DNA of 56,607 nucleotides from an uncultured Litorivicinus sp. GTDB lineage: Bacteria; Pseudomonadota; Gammaproteobacteria; Pseudomonadales; Litorivicinaceae. A program made the position numbers and the translations under genes. Position 1 is the stretch's first letter. Each line of letters starts with the position of its first letter. The stretch lies in contig CACJLQ010000006.1 in the NCBI GenBank assembly GCA_902594275.1, positions 1 to 56,607 on the forward strand. The letters run 5' to 3'. The notes beneath the pieces were generated by a model. That model was not told the origin of the DNA. It was given only the letters and a program-made list of their open reading frames with translations, and did no database searches. Positions 9,044-17,036 of this stretch are shown one piece after another.

Positions 9044-9229
9044 TCATGACAACGACTCTTGTAATGCCCACTCGATAATTAACCTGTCTACCTCCGCTTC
9101 CAACCACGAGCAATCTTTCCACTGCTCATCAGGAATAATCGGGGAGCCCGTTCCATATAATTGTTTGTATGCATCCAAGTACAGATGACGTGCCTGATCT
9201 AATTCACTAAGAAAGATCCATTGCGCCAT
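9044..9229 (-). CDS. Small hypothetical protein, second gene of a minus-strand pair
   Basis: 61 residues, helical and acidic (LDQARHLYLDAYKQLYG near the N-terminus, EVDRLIIEWALQE near the C-terminus). The ATG lies two bases after the TAA of the upstream gene, with a G-rich ribosome site inside that gene, so the two are co-transcribed and probably translationally coupled. No family is recognised. Confidence 0.55.
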   Translation of the reverse strand: MAQWIFLSELDQARHLYLDAYKQLYGTGSPIIPDEQWKDCSWLEAEVDRLIIEWALQESLS

Positions 9230-9231
9230 GC

Positions 9232-9459
9232 TTACGCCCCCTTCGACTTGTCAGGCCAGCCTTTAGAGGCAAGGATGAAATCAGAACGATCCACCATCCT
9301 CCTGATCTGCATACTCAATGCGGCCGCTTCTTTGACGGAAAAGAATTGCGGGAGCCCAGCGCCACGCTGATACGTAAATACCCCCTTACACTCATTACTG
9401 CGTGTTAGCTCGTGATATACATCGTCGATATGCCACTTAATTGAATCAGTAATTGCCAT
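9232..9459 (-). CDS. Small hypothetical protein, first gene of a minus-strand pair
   Basis: 75 residues with a ribosome site (GAGGGAAAC) before the ATG. It is basic overall with a helical C-terminal half (VKEAAALSMQIRRMVDRSDFIL). No known domain is recognised. It shares an intergenic region of about 80 bases with the divergent membrane-protein gene starting at 9539, so both promoters lie there. Confidence 0.55.
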   Translation of the reverse strand: MAITDSIKWHIDDVYHELTRSNECKGVFTYQRGAGLPQFFSVKEAAALSMQIRRMVDRSDFILASKGWPDKSKGA

Positions 9460-9538
9460 GCTTTGTTTCCCTCGTGTACGTGTGCGTATACTTTAGGAAT
9501 GCAGACTTTTGAGGTGAGCTGTCAACAGGGGGACACAA

Positions 9539-9949
9539 ATGGAATACGAAGATGGAGCCGGAACCGCTGTTTTTTATTTGATAGTTTGGGCTCTAACCGT
9601 TTTCATCAGCGCCTCTACTTGGCATCTCTGGCGCTATCTAAACGATGGGGACAGTCACGCAATCATCAAAGCTAAAGCGATCTACATTAGTTTTTCAGCC
9701 TTCATCGGTGCGATGTTTGGGTTTTGGTTAACCATATTTTTTCTAATGGTGAGTAGCGTTCTGGATTCGATGATCGGCATTACCGAATTTGGCATATGGG
9801 AAGAGCTCGGCTCCGTTGGGATCATGGTGGTTTTTTTTGCATGCACTCAAGCGAGTGCAGGGATATACATGCTAAATGACGGGAACGCTTGGAAAAATTA
9901 TTTGAGTGATTCAGAGAGGGAATTTGTCGATAACACAGACGATGACTAA
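9539..9949 (+). CDS. Small integral membrane protein of unknown function
   Basis: 136 residues with an AGGGGG ribosome site. Three strongly hydrophobic segments are visible (about residues 9-28, 45-75 and 95-115), followed by an acidic soluble tail ending NTDDD. No family is recognised. It is the last intact gene before tRNA-Gly and the integrase remnant. Its neighbourhood suggests cargo of a mobile island. Confidence 0.65.
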   Translation: MEYEDGAGTAVFYLIVWALTVFISASTWHLWRYLNDGDSHAIIKAKAIYISFSAFIGAMFGFWLTIFFLMVSSVLDSMIGITEFGIWEELGSVGIMVVFFACTQASAGIYMLNDGNAWKNYLSDSEREFVDNTDDD

Positions 9950-9995
9950 ATGATCGAGGCCTATGCTCAAAGATAATTATGTAGCCGAGACTGCA

Positions 9996-10025
9996 TTGAC
10001 CTATTTGTATCTAAGTCAGTATACT
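9996..10025 (+). promoter_or_regulatory. Sigma-70 promoter upstream of tRNA-Gly, stringent type
   Basis: TTGACC (9996-10001), 18-base spacer, TATACT (10020-10025), then a GC-rich discriminator (CGCCGCC), the arrangement typical of stringently controlled stable-RNA promoters. The tRNA starts about 100 bases downstream, leaving an unusually long leader. Confidence 0.6.
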
Positions 10026-10135
10026 CGCCGCCTCTTAGCGATGGAGTTAATTCCTCCTAAGTATGCACAAGGTATGCATACGGTCGCTCAGCGCATGATC
10101 TGATTGCCTAAAATTATGATCAAAACCAATAGCTT

Positions 10136-10210
10136 GCGGGTATCGTATAAAGGCTATTACCCCAGCCTTCCAAGCTGGTGATGGGGGTTCGATTCCCCCT
10201 ACCCGCTCCA
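10136..10210 (+). tRNA. tRNA-Gly (anticodon UCC), CCA encoded
   Basis: A seven-base-pair acceptor stem (GCGGGTA with TACCCGC), anticodon loop CTTCCAA giving anticodon TCC, T-loop GGTTCGATTCC, discriminator T and genomic CCA. The sequence closely resembles the Escherichia coli glycine TCC tRNA. Its 3' end points directly at a tyrosine-recombinase remnant 75 bases downstream, the usual arrangement when a tRNA serves as an island attachment site. I saw no second copy of the 3' end in this window. Confidence 0.95.
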
Positions 10211-10284
10211 CTTCAGCCTTCACAGGCTTCACAATTCACCGATAAGTCTACACACACCTACTCAGGCTGTGATGGTGGTAGACA

Positions 10285-11445
10285 ATGCAGTATACAAACA
10301 CTAAGTATACTTATCGGAAAGACGGTGTGTTCTATTTCTCTAAACAAGTTCCTACTCATGTACGTTCTTATTACTCAAAGCAACGTGTAGTCCTGTGCCT
10401 TAGAACCAAGTCAGTTAGTCAGGGTCAACAAGCATCTAAAGCTATCTTAGCCAAACTAGCAGACTACTGGTTGAAGCTCCGCGTTAAGGACTTGGATGTT
10501 CCCGCATCACACCTGCTCAATGAGTCTCTATCTCTTACTGCAGGGATGCCGACTATTGAAGATGCGCTAAATCTGTATTTGGACATCAAAGGTGTTAGAC
10601 GCAGTGAATTGTTTTTTAGAGCCGCAAAACGTAATGTCAGAGACTTAACCACTGCTCTTGGTGTTAGGAGCTTAGACAAATACTCAACCAATGACGCATC
10701 CAAGCTCAGGGAATGGTTAATCAAAGAGCAAAGGGTAGGAACATTCTCAGTCGGAAGAGTCTTTGCATCTATCAAGGCAATTACTAACTTTGCGATTAAT
10801 GAACTAGATCGTTAGAAAAGGAATCCATTCTCCAGTGTCTACAACCCACCATCTGATGCTCGGAAGCTTCACGCCATCAGCATTAAGAACATCAGAAAGA
10901 TAAAGGCAGAGTGTCATCAACAAAATGAAGAATTCCATCATATTATCGCCTTAATTAGTGACACTGGGATGCGTCTGGCAGAGGCCGTAGGACTCCATCA
11001 GGATGACTTAGTGTTAGACACTAATGTGCCTCATATAGAAGGGCGTGAACACGCTTCGCGATCTTTAAAGAAATCCACCAGCCAGAGAGCCATACCGCTT
11101 GTTGGGGCTTCTCTATTGGCGGCTTAGAGGATCAAAAATAATGGTTCTGAATATTGCTTCCCACACTATACAAACGGCATCAAATGCAATAGCAACTCTG
11201 CATCTGCTGCACTCAACAAATGGATCAAATAGGTGGCAGGATCAGGTAACGTCATCCACGGCTTTAGACACAGCTTTAGAGACAGACTCAGGGCGGTGTC
11301 AGCACCCATGGATATGATTGATCAGCTAGGTGGTTGAAGTCTGCAGAGCGTTGAGCAAGGGTATGGAGATGGATACGATTTGAAGCAGGTGGATAAGGTA
11401 ATGGTGAGTTTTAGCTCTCAAATCGACTTAATGTCTCTGCGCTAA
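10285..11445 (+). pseudogene. Tyrosine recombinase (phage/island integrase) with four in-frame stops
   Basis: One continuous frame of about 387 codons, normal integrase length, contains stops at 10813 (TAG), 11125 (TAG), 11230 (TAG) and 11335 (TGA), with no frameshift. The N-terminus (MQYTNTKYTYRKDGVFYFSK) resembles the SAM-like N-domain of tyrosine recombinases. The catalytic region is still legible past the stops: SDTGMRLAEAVGL holds the first Arg, HGFRHSFRDRLRA the His-x-x-Arg pair, and a GYGDGYDL segment the likely catalytic Tyr. The stops fit CAG-to-TAG (three) and TGG-to-TGA (one) transitions. The gene follows tRNA-Gly, so it probably inserted the element and then decayed. Confidence 0.85.
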
Positions 11446-12075
11446 GAGATACTGAAATGTCTGACTGCCGCCGGAAGGAGTTTTGTGAACCCAAGTTGCA
11501 GCCTTTACTTCAACCCAGTTTGAGCTCTGATAGGCATTTAATGTGCTTAGTATCAACTCAGAATCGTAGCGCTTCACCGGAAGCCCAGAACACCGCTCTG
11601 GTCCATCTAAGTGGAATGTAGCTAACAAAATATGTCCACCCTGACTTACATATTGGTGCAGTGATTTGAGGTAATCATTCACTGAATCAGAATCAATACG
11701 AAAGTGAAAGACAGCTCTGTCGTGCCAGAGGTCTACTGAACGATCAGGTCGCCAGTTAAGTAAGTCACCGACAAACCAATCGATTTGAGAAGACTGTTCA
11801 CCCAAATTCTTCTGCATTTCAAGAGACGCTGACTGAGACCATTCAACGTGGGTTAGATGTTTGTAGCCATTAGATAAGAGAGTAGGCAGGAGCATTGATC
11901 TACCTGCACCTATATCAACTATTGATGATGTTTTAGGGATAAGTTCTGAGATCCATCTCAAAGAGAGTGAGTTAGTGTTTTCAGACCACGACAAACCATC
12001 GTCAGTATTGTTAATATACCTTCCGTCCCAGAGGCTATTTGTATTACTTGGCAATTGGTTGTTTGTATTTTTCAT
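11428..12075 (-). CDS. Class I SAM-dependent methyltransferase
   Basis: 215 residues. Motif I is VDIGAGRSMLLP (about residues 53-64), an acidic HVEWS end follows at the second strand, and WFVGDLLNW and DLWHDRAVFHF fill the later Rossmann positions. HILLATFHLDGPERCSGLPV contributes the C-terminal motif. The substrate is unknown; the family includes thiopurine- and small-molecule methyltransferases. The gene overlaps the upstream small exported protein by 32 bases, suggesting co-transcription, and its 3' end overlaps the tail of the integrase pseudogene. Confidence 0.8.
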   Translation of the reverse strand: MKNTNNQLPSNTNSLWDGRYINNTDDGLSWSENTNSLSLRWISELIPKTSSIVDIGAGRSMLLPTLLSNGYKHLTHVEWSQSASLEMQKNLGEQSSQIDWFVGDLLNWRPDRSVDLWHDRAVFHFRIDSDSVNDYLKSLHQYVSQGGHILLATFHLDGPERCSGLPVKRYDSELILSTLNAYQSSNWVEVKAATWVHKTPSGGSQTFQYLLAQRH

Positions 12076-12244
12076 AACCGAACATTTCCATCAGCTTCAT
12101 CTGGTCAGTCTCTGTTTTAAGCCACTCGCTTGAAGTGTTGATTTGAGTCTCACTCATGAACATACACGAAACAGTTGCCGCATTACCCAAAGTCGGTATG
12201 GCGAGCCACACAACTGACATCAAGATTTTCATAATCACCTGCAT
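12044..12244 (-). CDS. Small exported hypothetical protein
   Basis: 66 residues. From MKILMSVVWLAIPTLGNA the sequence is a textbook signal peptide with predicted cleavage after GNA, leaving a mature peptide of about 40 residues with one cysteine. An AGGTG precedes both the first ATG (12244) and an internal ATG (12232); either could be used. It overlaps the methyltransferase gene by 32 bases. The function is not recognised. Confidence 0.5.
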   Translation of the reverse strand: MQVIMKILMSVVWLAIPTLGNAATVSCMFMSETQINTSSEWLKTETDQMKLMEMFGYEKYKQPIAK

Positions 12245-12350
12245 TTTTCACCTAAATATTAAATAAAAACATTGAGATAAGATTATTATTACCTTGACTT
12301 TTAACCCTATTGTATTATTAATGAACGCAAAAACGCGAATCAATCGCCCG

Positions 12351-12911
12351 CTAACGTTGCACCACTTGGAAGCGATACTCTTTGTGGATATTAGCGCGTT
12401 GATGTTGATCTAGACGGCCCATTGATAACCCATAGACGCCCACACAGTTGGTTCCCGGATGAGGGTCGTATAACAAGCGACTCTGTACGTCAGCAAAAAT
12501 AAAACTGACCAATAATGCACCAGGATCAAACCTCTCATAAATTTCAATAAACTGGCCAGATCCTGGCTCAAACTCGAACTCAAGTTCACATTTCATAAAA
12601 TGCTCTGGTTCGCGCACCGTGATGGTGTTTTGACCCACAGTCAGAGGAAAATACCGCGCTCCACCCGCTCTAAAGAAAGCCACGGGCGATCCATTAATCA
12701 GCACTTCGGCATCCTGCTTTTCCCAGAGTTTGAAACCACTAGTTCTGAAGACGAGGAGGGAATGTTCACTACCGTGAGGCAGAATAGCGTTCACCGAGGT
12801 GATGCTGACCTGATTCTTGGAGTAGCCAGATTTGACGGGCTCAAAGGCACATCCTGTACCAAAAACGATAATAAGCAATGTTGCCAGCCGACTGACGTGG
12901 GCGATACGCAT
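12351..12911 (-). CDS. Hypothetical lipoprotein
   Basis: Starting at the ATG at 12911 gives 186 residues with a signal peptide and lipobox (VFGTGC, Cys about residue 22). The mature domain is beta-rich (VNAILPHGSEHSLLVFR, then FLPTVGQ-like strands) with FEFEPGSGQFIEIYE, resembling the compact beta-sandwich of DUF2846-type lipoproteins, though I am not sure. It is probably anchored in the outer membrane. A TTG start at 12926 is possible but less natural. Confidence 0.65.
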   Translation of the reverse strand: MRIAHVSRLATLLIIVFGTGCAFEPVKSGYSKNQVSITSVNAILPHGSEHSLLVFRTSGFKLWEKQDAEVLINGSPVAFFRAGGARYFPLTVGQNTITVREPEHFMKCELEFEFEPGSGQFIEIYERFDPGALLVSFIFADVQSRLLYDPHPGTNCVGVYGLSMGRLDQHQRANIHKEYRFQVVQR

Positions 12912-13277
12912 CAAAACGTGTTCCAAAAATCAACTTAAAACAGAGGTTTACATGAACTTCTTCAGAACTCAAATGTTTTTTTAGTAAAAGCTAGGCATTT
13001 CTAAACGATTTTTCATGTTGATCGAAACCAGATAACCACGAAGACCGAGTGAGCAGTCGCTGTCGCTCAAACTGAACCACTATCTGCGACTTTGACTAAG
13101 ACGCTTTGGATCACTGTGCAGCGGTCGTATGACAGTCTGATTGCATTGAGGCATCCACCAACAAGGCCTGCTTTAGGCCCCCTGCACGCTTTAGATTTGG
13201 TGGGAATTTCGTCACAATCGGCGGTGGGCTCAAAGCGAGGACCTTTAAACCATTTCCCGAGGCGTAAGAACACTGTT
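12912..13277. other. Gene-free stretch upstream of copA with a nested stem-loop
   Basis: No convincing gene lies here. A nested structure is visible: CCACCAA (13155-13161) can pair with TTGGTGG (13197-13203), enclosing the perfect hairpin GGCCT-GCTTT-AGGCC (13165-13179). GGGAA (13202-13206) with TTCCC (13254-13258) offers a further pairing. It may be a structured 5' leader of copA or a small RNA. I looked for a CueR-type dyad with a 19-base promoter spacer and did not find a clear one. Confidence 0.35.
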
Positions 13278-15590
13278 ATGCATCACTACGTACTACAAAT
13301 AAAAGGGATGACCTGTGGAGTTTGCGCGGCCTCGGTCCAGCGGAAACTCGAGGCACATCCCGAGGTCGACAGCTGTGAAGTGAATTTTGCAACCGAATCA
13401 GCGCGGATCGAGAGTCACAAGATGCTTCACCCCAAGCAACTCATCGATTGGATCCGTCGCATTGGTTTCAGTGTACAAACCCAGCATCAGATGTTTAGAG
13501 GGTCCAGCGATCAATTCAATGACAACGATCTGATATATCTATTAGAAAGCGATCCCCATGTGATTGGTTTTCAGCTCAACCCACAGCTTCAACGTCTTGA
13601 CTTCACCACCCTGCCTGACGTGAACATGAGTGCCTTGAATCAGGCGCTCAAGGAACGTGGTTTCATTGAAGTCACAACACAGGATCGTCCTGCGCCAACT
13701 GATGACCGAAATGATGATCGTGGTGTTTGGATATCCGCCTGCCTGGCTGCGCCGCTCGTCATACAAATGATCGCGATGTGGCTTGGTTGGAACTGGCATC
13801 TACCGGTTGGTCTCGAATGGGCACTTGCGACCCCCATTCAGCTCTATTTCGGACGTCGGTTTTATCAAGGGGCTCTGGCAGCGCTGAAACGCGGTGAGGC
13901 AAATATGGATACCTTGGTTGCGCTCGGAACTTCAGTGGCCTACAGCTACAGTCTGTATCAGTGGGCAACGCTCGGATCGGAGGCAACCGGTCATCTCTAC
14001 TTCGAAGCATCAGCAGTCGTCATTACACTGGTTTTGCTTGGCAAGACGATCGAGAATCGAGCCAAACAAAGTGCGCGCTCCGCCGTATCTTCACTCTTCG
14101 CACTGCGGCCGAAAACAGCCACCTGCTTGCGACAGGGAAAGGAAGTTGAACTTGCTCTCGATGAAATCGTCGCCGGAGACGTAATGGTCGTCCGTGCAGG
14201 TGAGCGAATCGGTGCAGATGGTGTTGTGATCAAAGGTGAGGCGGATATCGACACCTCAGCAATGACTGGAGAATCACTCCCTGAATATCGGACAACGGGA
14301 GATTCCGTGATTTCAGGGACATTACTTATGAACGGAACCATCCGCGTAAGCGCTGAACGGGTTGGCGAGGCTTCGACCATCTCGCAGGTCGCCGAATTGG
14401 TCAAAAATGCGCAGATGGGAAAATCACCAATCCAAAGGTTAGTCGATCGCATTAGCCGGGTGTTTGTGCCCGCGGTTCTCTTCCTGTCAGTTGCCACCTT
14501 CATCGGCTGGGTGACCTTTGGAACAGAGGTTGACTACGCCGTCGGTGCCGCAATCAGTGTGTTAGTCATCGCCTGCCCCTGTGCACTTGGCCTCGCAACT
14601 CCAATGGCCCTGGTCGCGGGTACCGGACTGATCGCGACTAAGGGGATCCTGATCAAAGACATTGAGACACTTGAATCACTTCCCGAGGTCGAAGTCGTTG
14701 CGTTCGATAAAACGGGAACACTCACGCAAGGTGAACCTAAGGTGATCCATATCCAATCCGTCGATGCGAATAGTGAGGAATTCATCCAATCCCTCGTTCA
14801 GGTCGCACGTGAGTCGACTCATCCTCTGGCTCAATCGATTGTTCGAGATCTCGATCAATCATCGATTCCGGCCGTCATCGTAGAGGACGCCGTCACATCG
14901 CCAGGCAGAGGAATATCAGCGACGATCGAAGGCGTCACCTATCGCCTTGGTCAACTCGATTTTGTGACCGACGATGCAACCGATGTTTCAACAATGGGGC
15001 AATCGACCACCAGTTATTTGAGCCGGAACGGGCAGATACTCGGCCATGTTGAATTCTCAGACACAACCCGAGCCGAGGCGCAATCGGTCATCAATGCGCT
15101 CAAATCAGACAACAAACGCGTCATTGTCCTCACCGGCGATCAAGACCAGGTGGCCCAAGTGCTTGGTCGCGAACTTACAGTCGATCAGGTCCACTCCAGA
15201 CTGACTCCAACCCAGAAGATTGAGGTCATTGAGTCTTATCAATCACACGGACAGCGAATCGCCATGGTTGGTGACGGAGTCAACGATGGGCCTTCACTGG
15301 CACGAGCAGATGTCGGGATCGCAATGGGGAGCGGGAGCGAGACTGCACTCAAGTCAGCGCCAGTGGTGCTCGTGCGCCCCGATCTACGACTGATTCCGGA
15401 GGCGATTCACTATGCACGAAAAACTCGTCACGTCATCCGGCAAAACTTAGGTTGGGCGTTTGGTTACAACGTTCTTTGCATTCCTCTAGCCATGTCCGGG
15501 CTTCTAACTCCATCCATTGCTGGTGCGGCGATGGCGCTTTCGTCGGTCAGTGTGGTACTCAATGCACTTCGATTGAAATATTCTGCCTAA
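13278..15590 (+). CDS. copA: Copper-exporting P1B-type ATPase
   Basis: The ATG at 13278 starts a 770-residue protein; the longer frame upstream (to 13092) reads through the leader and lacks protein character. Residues 1-70 form a heavy-metal-associated domain with GMTCGVC (Cys13, Cys16). A second ferredoxin-like domain (about 85-133) lacks the CxxC and looks degenerate. The ATPase core shows TGES (about 328), the transmembrane CPC (about 433), DKTGT phosphorylation site (about 476), the HP motif (STHPLA, about 514) and GDGVND (about 664). It pumps Cu(I) from cytoplasm to periplasm. No metal-responsive regulator is adjacent. Confidence 0.93.
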   Translation: MHHYVLQIKGMTCGVCAASVQRKLEAHPEVDSCEVNFATESARIESHKMLHPKQLIDWIRRIGFSVQTQHQMFRGSSDQFNDNDLIYLLESDPHVIGFQLNPQLQRLDFTTLPDVNMSALNQALKERGFIEVTTQDRPAPTDDRNDDRGVWISACLAAPLVIQMIAMWLGWNWHLPVGLEWALATPIQLYFGRRFYQGALAALKRGEANMDTLVALGTSVAYSYSLYQWATLGSEATGHLYFEASAVVITLVLLGKTIENRAKQSARSAVSSLFALRPKTATCLRQGKEVELALDEIVAGDVMVVRAGERIGADGVVIKGEADIDTSAMTGESLPEYRTTGDSVISGTLLMNGTIRVSAERVGEASTISQVAELVKNAQMGKSPIQRLVDRISRVFVPAVLFLSVATFIGWVTFGTEVDYAVGAAISVLVIACPCALGLATPMALVAGTGLIATKGILIKDIETLESLPEVEVVAFDKTGTLTQGEPKVIHIQSVDANSEEFIQSLVQVARESTHPLAQSIVRDLDQSSIPAVIVEDAVTSPGRGISATIEGVTYRLGQLDFVTDDATDVSTMGQSTTSYLSRNGQILGHVEFSDTTRAEAQSVINALKSDNKRVIVLTGDQDQVAQVLGRELTVDQVHSRLTPTQKIEVIESYQSHGQRIAMVGDGVNDGPSLARADVGIAMGSGSETALKSAPVVLVRPDLRLIPEAIHYARKTRHVIRQNLGWAFGYNVLCIPLAMSGLLTPSIAGAAMALSSVSVVLNALRLKYSA

Positions 15591-15931
15591 TCGCGCTTCC
15601 GACAGGTAATTGCAGCTGTCACGATGCCGGTGATCATCAGGATGCCACCGATTGGGGTGATCGCGCCCAAGAGAGGGATATCGAATAATACTAACAGGTA
15701 TAACGAGCCTGAAAATACCACCAGGCCGGCGAATACGAATCGATAGACCCAATCCGAGATTTGAAACGACGTCCCGGCAATTGCAATCAGGAACAGACTC
15801 ATCCACGCATGGTAGCGGACCGCAGTATCCCAAGTTTCAAGCCGCTCAGGTGTGACCAAGGCTTGCAGGCCATGGGCTCCAAACGCACCAAAAATAACGG
15901 CCATCGCCAATAGCCAGAATCCAGTCTTCAT
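15587..15931 (-). CDS. DUF423 (YgdD-like) small membrane protein
   Basis: About 114 residues, four transmembrane segments, with the FGAFGAHGL signature near the N-terminus and FSGSLYLLVL plus TPIGGILMI further on, all hallmarks of DUF423. I prefer the ATG at 15931 because it overlaps the upstream stop as ATGA and aligns with family N-termini; a start at 15940 (MAYMKTG) is possible. The function of the family is unknown. It is convergent with copA, overlapping by four bases. Confidence 0.85.
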   Translation of the reverse strand: MKTGFWLLAMAVIFGAFGAHGLQALVTPERLETWDTAVRYHAWMSLFLIAIAGTSFQISDWVYRFVFAGLVVFSGSLYLLVLFDIPLLGAITPIGGILMITGIVTAAITCRKRD

Positions 15932-16182
15932 GTAAGCCATGCAAAGAACCCCCATATCATCCCACCGAGCGACACGATAATCAGGCCGACAATAATCAGC
16001 ATGGTCTGCAACCAGTCTTTGATCATTGCTTCGATTAATTCACGCGTTGTTTGTGTGCCAAAGGCGATCCAACTGACCACCAGTGAAATCGGAAAGAATG
16101 CTAGAAACAGCATCGAAATAGCGGCAAATTCATAGAACTTCATCGCTAAAAAACGGTTTTGACGGGGGAGTTCTTTTGTCAT
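15928..16182 (-). CDS. Small two-helix inner-membrane protein
   Basis: From the ATG at 16182 (MTKELPRQNRFLAMKFYEF) the protein has 84 residues and two hydrophobic segments separated by a charged loop (TQTTRELIEAMIKDW). Ending FFAWLT, it overlaps the DUF423 gene by four bases, indicating translational coupling. I do not recognise the family. A longer frame to 16224 exists, but the extension looks non-coding. Confidence 0.6.
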   Translation of the reverse strand: MTKELPRQNRFLAMKFYEFAAISMLFLAFFPISLVVSWIAFGTQTTRELIEAMIKDWLQTMLIIVGLIIVSLGGMIWGFFAWLT

Positions 16183-16245
16183 GCCAATAGTCTGCCATGT
16201 CTTTGCGATGGCGTCTGTCACCACAAGTTGAATGATAAATCGACT

Positions 16246-16905
16246 TTAATAAGAGGGTAATCGATGGCGATTAATAAACCATGGCATCAAAAAATAACCT
16301 GCAACGAAGCCACCGAAATGTGCCTGCCATGCAATCTGGCCTCCCATGAAAACGTGCAGCAAGACGTGAATCACGATCAGGCTGATGATCACTGACGCGA
16401 CGGAACGACCGGGACGTCCGAGTCGCTGCAGTTCAGCGCGCGATACACGTAACCAAAAGCCAATTAGACTAAAAACAACGCCAGATGCACCGACCATAGG
16501 AGCAGATGTTGATTCCAATAGTCCAAACATCACGCCACTACTGATCGCCCCAACTAACATGGTCAGGAGCGTTAAACTTAAGCCAAAATACACAGCCAGC
16601 GTTTTCCCCAAGGCAATAAAAATCGCCGTATTCATCAGTACATGAATCGTACCAGCATGCAAAAATGCATGGGTGATCAGCATGGCATAGGACTGACCAA
16701 GAAATAGCGCCTGATCCACAGTGCCCGGCGGAAACAGAAAGTCCCAAAAGGCACCATATGAAATCATCAAACTTCGCAGATCCAATACACCGAACCAGCC
16801 ACGATCGGACAACTGTGCCATGCCCTCCAAAAAGAGCATCAATCCAGTGAGCCACCACAGGGTATTCGGTGTCTTTGGACCTCCAAAGACGGGAACTATC
16901 TGCAT
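16246..16905 (-). CDS. Rhomboid-family intramembrane serine protease
   Basis: 219 residues, six or seven transmembrane segments. HAFLHAGTIHVLMN provides the conserved His and Asn of TM2, GASGVVF contains the catalytic Ser, and HFGGFVAGYF near the C-terminus the catalytic His. The Asn and Ser/His geometry match active rhomboids rather than inactive homologues. It would cleave single-pass substrates within the inner membrane. The first codon of the longer frame is TTG, so I chose the adjacent ATG. It lies upstream of the two small membrane-protein genes and may share their transcript. Confidence 0.9.
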   Translation of the reverse strand: MQIVPVFGGPKTPNTLWWLTGLMLFLEGMAQLSDRGWFGVLDLRSLMISYGAFWDFLFPPGTVDQALFLGQSYAMLITHAFLHAGTIHVLMNTAIFIALGKTLAVYFGLSLTLLTMLVGAISSGVMFGLLESTSAPMVGASGVVFSLIGFWLRVSRAELQRLGRPGRSVASVIISLIVIHVLLHVFMGGQIAWQAHFGGFVAGYFLMPWFINRHRLPSY

Positions 16906-17036
16906 CAAATCTTTTCCATCAATCGTCCCTGAGCATACCTCGAGGGTGAGATCAGGTCGAGTGATCGCATGTGAGTATCAAATCTTGCTATCCTGCGCCC
17001 CTCATTTGTGATTATCGATAGGATTCTAGGCATTCC

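Noticed and set aside
10136-10210. Search for an att direct repeat of the tRNA-Gly 3' end
   Set aside because: No second copy seen by eye in this window, so island boundaries cannot be claimed.
10047-10232. Minus-strand frame with the sequence GGIEPPSPAWKAG
   Set aside because: It is the antisense of tRNA-Gly; this peptide motif is a known artefact of reading tRNA genes backwards.
11099-11317. 72-codon plus-strand frame inside the integrase region
   Set aside because: It is an out-of-frame reading of the integrase pseudogene.
10285-11445. Stop codons as genuine recoding of TAG to glutamine
   Set aside because: Intact neighbours use TAG as a normal stop and a TGA also interrupts the frame, so decay by transitions is simpler.
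13067-13273. Minus-strand 68-codon frame upstream of copA
   Set aside because: No ribosome site and composition not convincingly protein-like; kept as part of the structured leader instead.
13092-13277. Long N-terminal extension of CopA
   Set aside because: The first 62 residues lack homology-like character and precede the natural metal-binding domain start; the ATG at 13278 fits the family.
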